The notes below the pieces were generated by a model that was not told the DNA's origin, searched no databases, and was given only the letters and a program-made list of their open reading frames with translations. A stretch of 10,569 bases of DNA from Candidatus Cloacimonadota bacterium (GTDB lineage: Bacteria; Hydrothermota; E44-bin80): the NCBI GenBank assembly GCA_004375785.1, contig SOKM01000272.1:1-10569 (forward strand), in the 5' to 3' direction. Below are positions 1-5,050 of this stretch, in pieces. A program made the position numbers and the translations under genes. Position 1 is the first letter of the stretch, and every line of letters begins with the position of its first letter.

Positions 1-757
1 AGTTTCCTGCTTCAATGGCGGGAAAAATAAAAATGTCAGCATCACCAGATACGGGACTAACAAGTCCCTTGATATCACAACACTCTTTTGATACGGCAAC
101 ATCAAGTGCAAGAGGACCATCGATAACTGCTCCGTTAATTTGACCTCTTCGAGCCATTTGCGTGATGATTGCGGCATCCATGGTTGCCGGCATCTTTGGT
201 GAAACCTTTTCCGTCGCTGCAATAATGGCAGCTTTTGGCATTTCAATATCAAACATATGGGCAATCTCTATACAGTATTTGAGTATCTGAATCTTCTCTG
301 AGAGGCTCGGTAACGGGATAACAGCAACATCCGCTGCAAAAAGCAATTTCGGATAATGTGGAGACTCAAGGACCCCAATGTGGCTCAAAATGCTTCCTTT
401 TACCAGCAATCCCTCTTCCTTATCAAGTATCAACTTCATGTAAATTGCTGTGTTTATCAAGCCCTTCATGAGAATATCCGCCTTCCTGTTCCTTACCATC
501 AATACTGCTTTCTTCCCAGCCTTCCAATCATCGGGCTCATCTATAGTATCAAAAAGACCAAGGTCAATTTTTTTCTCGCTGGCTATTTTTTTCATTTTCT
601 GCAGATTGCCAATCATGGTAATATCCACAATATTCTCCTTAACAGCTCTCTCTGCAGCTTCTATCGTATGCGGATCATTTCCACAGGCAACAACGACTCT
701 TCTATTGCTTGCGCTTTTGACCGTCTCAACCATCTCATCGAGTGTCTTAATTGGCAT
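1..757 (-). CDS. ptb: Phosphate butyryltransferase / phosphate acetyltransferase family, 3' end cut by window
   Basis: This gene encodes a soluble enzyme of the phosphate acetyl/butyryltransferase family, which exchanges CoA and phosphate between acyl-CoA and acyl-phosphate. Paired with an acyl kinase it yields ATP from butyryl- or branched-chain acyl-CoA. I translated it by hand: it starts MPIKTLDEMV and 252 codons are visible. Family signatures seen are KGLINTAIYMK, SHIGVLESPHYPKLLFAADV, a P-S-L-S-E-K-I-Q segment, ATEKVSPKMPATMDAAI, VIDGPLALDVAVS and GDADIFIFPAIEAGN. The full family length is near 300 residues, so roughly 50 are missing past the left edge. The ATG at 757 is supported by the strong ribosome site at 761-768 and the promoter at 797-825. 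The Ptb rather than Pta call rests on the short length and the VIDGPLALD-type region. An acyl kinase gene (buk) may follow outside the window; this cannot be seen. Confidence 0.88.
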   Translation of the reverse strand, partial: MPIKTLDEMVETVKSASNRRVVVACGNDPHTIEAAERAVKENIVDITMIGNLQKMKKIASEKKIDLGLFDTIDEPDDWKAGKKAVLMVRNRKADILMKGLINTAIYMKLILDKEEGLLVKGSILSHIGVLESPHYPKLLFAADVAVIPLPSLSEKIQILKYCIEIAHMFDIEMPKAAIIAATEKVSPKMPATMDAAIITQMARRGQINGAVIDGPLALDVAVSKECCDIKGLVSPVSGDADIFIFPAIEAGN

Positions 758-760
758 TTT

Positions 761-768
761 TCCCTCCT
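761..768 (-). promoter_or_regulatory. Strong Shine-Dalgarno site of the ptb-like gene
   Basis: Reading the minus strand, AGGAGGGA precedes the ATG, with five bases between the GGAGG core and the start codon. It fixes the start at 757 and contrasts with the weak ribosome sites inside the 1746-10569 operon. Confidence 0.85.
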
Positions 769-796
769 GGAAAACAAACCATTAAAGCAGCGAGCG

Positions 797-825
797 AATA
801 TAGCACACTGATGAAGCAATGTCAA
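797..825 (-). promoter_or_regulatory. Sigma-70-type promoter of the ptb-like gene
   Basis: On the minus strand a perfect -35 box TTGACA (820-825) is followed by a 17-base spacer and the -10 box TATATT (797-802). The spacer ends in GTGTGC, giving an extended -10 TGn. Transcription would start near 790, leaving a leader of about 33 bases before the ATG at 757. The tRNA promoter at 1150-1178 shares the same spacer end, which supports both calls. Confidence 0.82.
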
Positions 826-831
826 TATATT

Positions 832-978
832 TCAAACGTTTCCCGAAATTTCTCTTTGTAGTATCTCTTCGCATTTCTTTCCAGAACTCTCTACTGCGGA
901 TCTCATCATCTCTGTAAATCGTTGAGCGTCCTTCACCTCAAACTCATCCTGTGGCAAAAAAAGCCGCGGGATTTTCTT
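832..978 (-). pseudogene. Possible gene remnant, unrecognised C-terminal tail
   Basis: A minus-strand reading frame is open from 978 down to a TGA at 832-834 and gives 48 residues, including DEFEVKDAQRFTEMM and SSGKKCEEILQREISGNV. The composition looks like a real, charged helical protein C-terminus, but there is no good start codon, no ribosome site, and a stop immediately upstream at 979-981. Another frame is open just upstream and contains NPCSHRIVEPRSLKENPAAFF before stopping at a TGA. The two could be halves of one frameshifted gene. I do not recognise a family. It could equally be a chance open frame; the stop lies only six bases upstream of the ptb -35 box. No other feature is seen between here and the tRNA at 1067. 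Confidence 0.3.
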
Positions 979-1066
979 TCAAAGATCTCGGTTCCACTAT
1001 TCTATGAGAGCAAGGATTAACGGAAACTTGAAATGGTTGTATGGCTTATAACACTATAATAAAAAG

Positions 1067-1139
1067 TGCCGGGGCGCAGAATTGAACTGCGGACACCAGG
1101 ATTTTCAGTCCTGTGCTCTACCAACTGAGCTACCCCGGC
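1067..1139 (-). tRNA. tRNA-Phe (anticodon GAA)
   Basis: The minus strand folds into a complete 73-base cloverleaf. The acceptor stem is GCCGGGG with CCCCGGC, the D-arm is GCTC with GAGC, the anticodon arm is CAGGA with TCCTG around the loop CTGAAAA, the variable loop is GTGTC, and the T-arm is CGCAG with CTGCG around TTCAATT. The loop gives anticodon GAA, hence phenylalanine. The discriminator base is A. The 3' CCA is not encoded (CTTTTTATT follows), so it must be added after transcription. The T-run directly after the gene may help end transcription. A dedicated promoter lies at 1150-1178. Confidence 0.97.
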
Positions 1140-1149
1140 TCACAACATC

Positions 1150-1178
1150 CTTATAGCACACCCAAGGCGTCAAGTCAA
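1150..1178 (-). promoter_or_regulatory. Promoter of tRNA-Phe
   Basis: On the minus strand the -35 box TTGACT (1173-1178), a 17-base spacer and the -10 box TATAAG (1150-1155) lie 10 bases upstream of the mature tRNA 5' end. The spacer ends in GTGTGC, making an extended -10, as in the ptb promoter. Confidence 0.8.
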
Positions 1179-1227
1179 GAAAAAACAAATTAACAGGGAT
1201 TGAAAGAGAATATAAGAGATAAAATGG

Positions 1228-1309
1228 TTGTCATTGCGAGTAAACGAATGGAGCTTGTCCTGAGCGCAGTTGAAGGAAAGCAATCTCATGCTATCGTGGC
1301 TTATGACAA
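1228..1309. repeat. 82-bp element bounded by inverted repeats TTGTCAT / ATGACAA
   Basis: TTGTCAT at 1228-1234 is mirrored by ATGACAA at 1303-1309. Overlapping and inside, ATTGC (1234-1238 region) and GCAAT (1280-1284) form a second short pair. The core contains TCATTGCGAG, GTCCTGAGCGCAGTTGAAGG and AAGCAATCTC, which I recall as pieces of a dispersed intergenic repeat common in uncultured bacteria. There is no coding potential. Confidence 0.45.
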
Positions 1310-1340
1310 TTGACAGATGGTAGACTGTGAAAGAAAACAG

Positions 1341-1368
1341 GCGAAGCTCACTTGCGCCAAGGCTTCAG
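1341..1368. repeat. Bulged hairpin, one half of a distant 12-bp inverted pair
   Basis: GAAGC (1343-1347) pairs with GCTTC (1362-1366), and CTTG (1351-1354) pairs with CAAG (1358-1361) around a CGC loop, leaving a TCA bulge. The 12 bases CGCCAAGGCTTC at 1355-1366 recur as their exact reverse complement at 1649-1660. Confidence 0.5.
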
Positions 1369-1421
1369 CGGGTTGTTGTCCGCCGCCAGAGTTTCAACGA
1401 AGGAGGACTTCCAACCTTGCA

Positions 1422-1481
1422 TTTTGGAGTGCAACGACGATGTCGTTGCAAATGCAAAATCACCGATTTTGCACTCCAAAA
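1422..1481. repeat. Three-way-junction palindrome (two hairpins inside a perfect outer stem)
   Basis: The outer stem is TTTTGGAGTGC (1422-1432) with GCACTCCAAAA (1471-1481), a perfect 11 bp. Inside are two 8-bp hairpins with three-base loops: GCAACGAC-GAT-GTCGTTGC (1431-1449) and GCAAAATC-ACC-GATTTTGC (1454-1472 region). The GC pairs at the stem bases can belong to either the outer or the inner helices, so the junction could migrate. Each arm is perfectly paired, which is unlikely by chance. Whether it acts as DNA (cruciform, mobile element) or RNA cannot be told. Confidence 0.7.
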
Positions 1482-1492
1482 AAGTCATTTGT

Positions 1493-1519
1493 AGGAGCAA
1501 CCTCCTGGTTGCGATTTTT
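1493..1519 (+). repeat. Short hairpin followed by a T-run
   Basis: GCAACC (1497-1502) and GGTTGC (1507-1512) pair around a TCCT loop, followed on the plus strand by GATTTTTA. This has the shape of a weak rho-independent terminator, but no plus-strand gene ends here. AGGA just upstream can pair with the loop TCCT as an alternative fold. It is more likely another dispersed repeat than a working terminator. Confidence 0.4.
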
Positions 1520-1570
1520 ATACTTATTATTACAGCCGAAAGTGTTTTCTTACAGCATTTAAATTTGTTT

Positions 1571-1683
1571 CCGTTGCGAAGCAAACCTAACCGTCCCGAA
1601 GGGACTCATACCGTTCTGAGATTGTCGAAGAACCCATATTTATCCTACGAAGCCTTGGCGTAGTGGGACCGTTCCGAAGGAAC
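1571..1683. repeat. Cluster of four variant hairpins, CCGT-stem-GAA-stem
   Basis: Four units begin with CCGT at 1571, 1591, 1611 and 1669, the first three exactly 20 bp apart. The stems are TTGC/GCAA (1574-1584), GTCCC/GGGAC (1593-1605), GTTCT/AGAAC with a longer loop (1613-1633), and GTTCC/GGAAC (1671-1683). Three have a GAA loop on the plus strand, read as TTC on the minus strand. The stem sequences differ while pairing is kept. Between units three and four a further stem CTACG/CGTAG (1645-1663) encloses the reverse complement of 1355-1366. On the minus strand this lies just downstream of the operon's stop codon, so it could form the 3' end of that mRNA. No clear U-run follows. Confidence 0.6.
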
Positions 1684-1738
1684 AATCCTTCTCTCTTCCC
1701 GTTTCTCCGTTTCCACTTTCTTCGCTCTATGCTCTACG

Positions 1739-1759
1739 CCCTTCCCTACTCCCTACCCC
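1739..1759 (-). other. Potential G-quadruplex over the stop codon of the DUF4175-like gene
   Basis: The minus strand reads GGGG-TA-GGG-AGTA-GGG-AA-GGG, which fits the canonical four-run pattern with loops of two, four and two bases. The stop codon TAG at 1746-1748 lies inside it. A purine-rich tract continues to about 1684. It may be structural or simply part of a low-complexity repeat such as GTAGGGAGTAGGG. Confidence 0.6.
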
Positions 1760-4700
1760 TTTCCTCCTTCAGCAGTTTTTCAAAGTATGCACGGATGAGG
1801 TCTCTATATTCCTTGGGATATTTTTCCTCAAGTTCCTTGAGAATATCCTTTTTTATACCTTTCTTTTCACCAAGTCCAGCAGGTAATGGAGCAGGTTCTC
1901 TTACAAATTCTCTTTCGGGACGTTCAGCAACTCTCTTTTTACTGAATTCTCTTTTATGAACAGAACGTTGTGCATCAAGCATCCTCGAAAGAATCCTCTC
2001 CTCCCTCTCAACGAGTTCTCTGTCAATATTATAGTTTCCAATCTCTCTTGCAATCTCTTCCATCTCCTCAGCCATCTTACCAAGGTCACCAAGAATATTA
2101 CCACCCTCTTCTTCTATGCCCTCTTCAATCCTCCTCAATCGTTCAGCGAGCGAACCCTGTAATTCCGATAACCTATTGAGTTCGCTCTGCGTCTCCTGTG
2201 CGACATCACCGGATGATAAATCAATGGGCAAGAGTGACTGGGTTCCCTGATTTACCTGCATCTGACCACTCGATAGAGATTGAAGTTGTTGCAATAGTTG
2301 TGCCATACTTCCACTTCCTCCGCTGGGAAGATTCTTCTTGCTCTCAATAAGTTCGAGTGCTGCAAGATTTAGTGATTTCATTGTTCTCTTTGCATAAAGT
2401 AATGCACCGGATGTATTGTTCTTTACCAAACTGTTCGCCGAAGTTTCAATGCTTCTCGCAGCTGTTACTAATTCCTCAATAGCTATCTGTGAAAGGAAAG
2501 GGTTTTTTGACATTAACTCGTCTATATTTTCGAGAGTCTTTTTAATACCATCCTTTATTCCATCTTCACGGGCAAGGATTTCGTCATTTGTATTTTCCCG
2601 TTTGATGTCCTCCATTACTTTTTCAGATTCTATAGAGAGGAAAACCACATCTTCAATTATTGCATTAAGCCTTTTTTCAATATCCTTTCTTCTCTGAGAA
2701 AGCATACTGGATAGCCCGGCAGATAGCAGATTCGACATCTCAGAAAGCGATTCTTTTGCTCCTTTTCCAAGAGAGAGTGATTGCTTCTGTTTACCTTGCT
2801 CCATAGCCTGCCGGGTCTTCTTAAGTTCAGACCCAATATCATTTGCCATCTCAGACGCATTCTCAAGTGCTTCCTTTGCCGTAGAATCACTCTCACCAAG
2901 TTCTTTTGCAAGGTCTTCCATCTCCTTTGTCAAATCACCGAGTTCTTTCTCCAACGTTTTTTCAGCCGACTGCAAATCTTTTAATTCCTCGCCCTTCTTA
3001 CCCTCCATCTCTTTATTTATCCTCTTCTGCTCCTCTTCAAGCTCCTTTGCCTTCTCTACAATCCTTTCAAATCTCTGCTCCTGTTCTATCCTCTTCAGAA
3101 TCTCAATCGTTCTTTCGAGAGCCTTTTTTATCTCCTCCTGGGAAAGGAGCATTTTCTCCATTGCTCTAAGCATTTCTCTTCGGTCCATCTTCTTCAATGC
3201 TTCTTTCAGCCTCTCTATATTCTTTCTGATTTTTTCTGTTTCGATTTTCCTCATCAGCTTTTCTATCTCCCTCAACCTTTCCTTTATCTCTGGATTACTC
3301 AGAAATGTTTCGTTGAGCTTCTTTGTAAGCTCCTCCATCTCCTCTCTTGTCTTTTCAATATTTTCAAGCAATTCCTTCTCTTTCTTTATAATCTCTTCTG
3401 CTTTTTTCTTCTCTTCCCATGAAAGTTTCTTAGATTCTCTGAGTGTTTTCTCGAGTTCCTGAAGACTCTCCTTGAGTTTCTCCAATTTATTCGACTCTGT
3501 TTCAAATGCTTCCTGAACCCTCTCACCTCCGCTTGCAATCTCTCTGTATATCTCTTCTGCAGTTGGAAACCGTATTGTGTATGTTCTCGTCCTCTTCACT
3601 TTCGGACCAGATATTACGTCATTATCAAATACTTCTGCGAAATATCGGAGGGTGTCACCAGGAAACATTGGAAGATTCATTAAATCCCACCTGTATTCAC
3701 TTGCACAGCTTTTTCCTTTAAGATTAGAGGAAATCAGAATAGTATGTTTCTCTTTATCCTTTTCCCAGACAAGGTGAACCTTTGAGATTCCATAGTCATC
3801 ACTTATATTAACAACTATATCGAGCGCTAGTTCCTGCGGGAGGTCGATATCCTCTCCTGGCTCAACTATTTCAATTGTAGGGTATTCATCTTCAAAAGAG
3901 AAGATATGAAACAATGGTTTTTCTGCATTGAAAAGGCCCTTTTCACTCAAAAGGTTTATTGTGAAGGCTTTTGTTGTATCCACATAAAAATCTCCTTTGA
4001 AATTACAACCATCAACCTCAAAAGCAATTTTTGTCGAATCATCCCATAGAAGTCCAGCCTTTTTTAATGACTGTGTGCTCTTCCCTGAAATTTCTATTTC
4101 TGTTCCCTTAAGAGCATATATATCAAAATCACTCGTTTGATAATCCTTCTCTTTCGTGTAAGACGGATAGTGCAATGTAAAGAAGATATTCTCTATCCTG
4201 GGATGTTCAACAACATCTACAATAAATTCACGAGAAAAGGTATCAGAGAATTCTACGTGGTAGGTGAAAGGCCTTTCTATATTCTCAATAGTTGTTTTAT
4301 AAAGACGCCCCTCCTTCTTTTCAAAAAATATCTTTTTATCTTCAATAATTAATCGTGGTTTTGAAACATTTCCTACATAGGCTTTCAATGAAACTTCAAA
4401 GTCGTACCCTTTCTCAACATAACCATTCCCTGGATAGATAACAAAGGCAGGAGATAGAATATCCCATTCAAAAAGAACCCTTGTAAATGAGGAGATAAAC
4501 CTATTAGGTGATAGAGCAAAGAGAAAGAAAATAGAAATAATAAGCGAGTATAATACCCTGATACTTTCTATATGTTTTTTTGTTATAATTGGCACAGGAG
4601 GCAGAGATTCAATGATAGTTTTTACATCCTTAAGGTTGGCATAAATAAGTTCTTGAGAGAAGTGAGGGTCACAAGGAGAACACTCTACCGCTGCAAAAAG

Positions 4701-5036
4701 CCTTCCTTTGAAAACAGAAAACCTCTTCTCCATAACACTCACAACAGAACCAAATTTCCATAACCTTTTCGTCTCATAAAGAAAAAATAAAATAATAATA
4801 ACGGGAAGCAGTGAGAGTAAAATCCTAATAACATTTCTATAAATCTCTCTTAGATAAATCAGATTATCAAGAAAGAGAATACAAAAAATAAAAGCAGAAG
4901 CAATAGAGAGAATGAGAAAGAGGTAGAAAAAGAAGGATGAGAAAATCCTCCCTTTCCTGAACTTTATTATGTTTCTTTTAATGTCTACCCCGTCGTCACT
5001 TCCTAAAGTGTGGGACTTTACATCGTGGTATTTCAT
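1746..5036 (-). CDS. DUF4175-like membrane protein with long coiled-coil
   Basis: The 1096-residue product has no known reaction; I place it in the DUF4175-like group by overall style. Three hydrophobic segments lie at about 31-57, 67-87 and 159-176, predicting a cytoplasmic N-terminus, a cytoplasmic loop of about 70 residues and the rest outside the membrane. Residues about 195-490 look beta-rich and Ig-like, with HYPSYT near 289 and ISDDYGISKVHLVWE near 411-425. A highly charged coiled-coil fills about 500-750. A Gln/Ser/Gly-rich stretch around 903-945 precedes a conserved-looking tail with REERILSRMLDAQRSVHKREFS near 1011-1032, split here as REERILSRMLDAQ and RSVHKREFS, and YPKEYRDLIRAYFEKL near 1073-1088. 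Comparable genes in FCB-type bacteria are recalled beside MoxR ATPase, DUF58 and BatA-type genes, but none is in view. The ATG at 5036 is the only early ATG. It follows the upstream stop by 11 A-rich bases with no Shine-Dalgarno, suggesting coupled translation. Confidence 0.85.
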   Translation of the reverse strand: MKYHDVKSHTLGSDDGVDIKRNIIKFRKGRIFSSFFFYLFLILSIASAFIFCILFLDNLIYLREIYRNVIRILLSLLPVIIILFFLYETKRLWKFGSVVSVMEKRFSVFKGRLFAAVECSPCDPHFSQELIYANLKDVKTIIESLPPVPIITKKHIESIRVLYSLIISIFFLFALSPNRFISSFTRVLFEWDILSPAFVIYPGNGYVEKGYDFEVSLKAYVGNVSKPRLIIEDKKIFFEKKEGRLYKTTIENIERPFTYHVEFSDTFSREFIVDVVEHPRIENIFFTLHYPSYTKEKDYQTSDFDIYALKGTEIEISGKSTQSLKKAGLLWDDSTKIAFEVDGCNFKGDFYVDTTKAFTINLLSEKGLFNAEKPLFHIFSFEDEYPTIEIVEPGEDIDLPQELALDIVVNISDDYGISKVHLVWEKDKEKHTILISSNLKGKSCASEYRWDLMNLPMFPGDTLRYFAEVFDNDVISGPKVKRTRTYTIRFPTAEEIYREIASGGERVQEAFETESNKLEKLKESLQELEKTLRESKKLSWEEKKKAEEIIKKEKELLENIEKTREEMEELTKKLNETFLSNPEIKERLREIEKLMRKIETEKIRKNIERLKEALKKMDRREMLRAMEKMLLSQEEIKKALERTIEILKRIEQEQRFERIVEKAKELEEEQKRINKEMEGKKGEELKDLQSAEKTLEKELGDLTKEMEDLAKELGESDSTAKEALENASEMANDIGSELKKTRQAMEQGKQKQSLSLGKGAKESLSEMSNLLSAGLSSMLSQRRKDIEKRLNAIIEDVVFLSIESEKVMEDIKRENTNDEILAREDGIKDGIKKTLENIDELMSKNPFLSQIAIEELVTAARSIETSANSLVKNNTSGALLYAKRTMKSLNLAALELIESKKNLPSGGSGSMAQLLQQLQSLSSGQMQVNQGTQSLLPIDLSSGDVAQETQSELNRLSELQGSLAERLRRIEEGIEEEGGNILGDLGKMAEEMEEIAREIGNYNIDRELVEREERILSRMLDAQRSVHKREFSKKRVAERPEREFVREPAPLPAGLGEKKGIKKDILKELEEKYPKEYRDLIRAYFEKLLKEERGRE

Positions 5037-5050
5037 TTGTTTATTTTTTA
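5037..5050 (-). promoter_or_regulatory. Gene junction without Shine-Dalgarno, probable translational coupling
   Basis: The stop codon TAA of the HD-GYP gene (5048-5050) is followed on the minus strand by AAAATAAACAA and then the ATG at 5036. No GGAGG-like sequence exists either here or in the last codons of the upstream gene. Ribosomes probably continue from the upstream gene or use the A-rich leader. Confidence 0.55.

Larger units (their letters stand above)
1179..1745. other. Gene-free intergenic stretch packed with small inverted repeats
   Basis: No convincing gene lies between the tRNA promoter and the stop codon of the DUF4175-like gene. The short frames here cross palindromes and have no ribosome sites. 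Instead the stretch holds a series of small inverted repeats, listed separately at 1228-1309, 1341-1368, 1422-1481, 1493-1519 and 1571-1683, then a purine-rich (minus strand) tract at 1684-1759. Several resemble short dispersed elements recalled from many candidate-phylum genomes. That is memory, not a search result. It separates the leftward tRNA/ptb units from the end of the operon. Confidence 0.7.

Noticed and set aside
356..811. Plus-strand frames of 151 and 111 codons opposite the ptb-like gene
   Set aside because: They are antisense shadows; the minus-strand frame gives a clear family protein with promoter and ribosome site.
1067..1139. tRNA-Phe as an integration site for a mobile island
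   Set aside because: No repeat of the tRNA 3' end and no integrase gene were seen in the window.
1571..1633. CRISPR array
   Set aside because: Units are about 14-20 bp, differ in stem sequence and have no unique spacers or cas genes nearby.
1352..1663. Plus-strand open frames of about 80-100 codons in the repeat region (also 1317-1562 and 1663-1959)
   Set aside because: They run through perfect palindromes, have no ribosome site and their translations show no protein-like pattern. The last overlaps the 3' end of the DUF4175-like gene in antisense.
1671..1683. Rho-independent terminator of the operon
   Set aside because: The hairpin is five base pairs and no T-run follows on the minus strand; kept only as part of the hairpin cluster.
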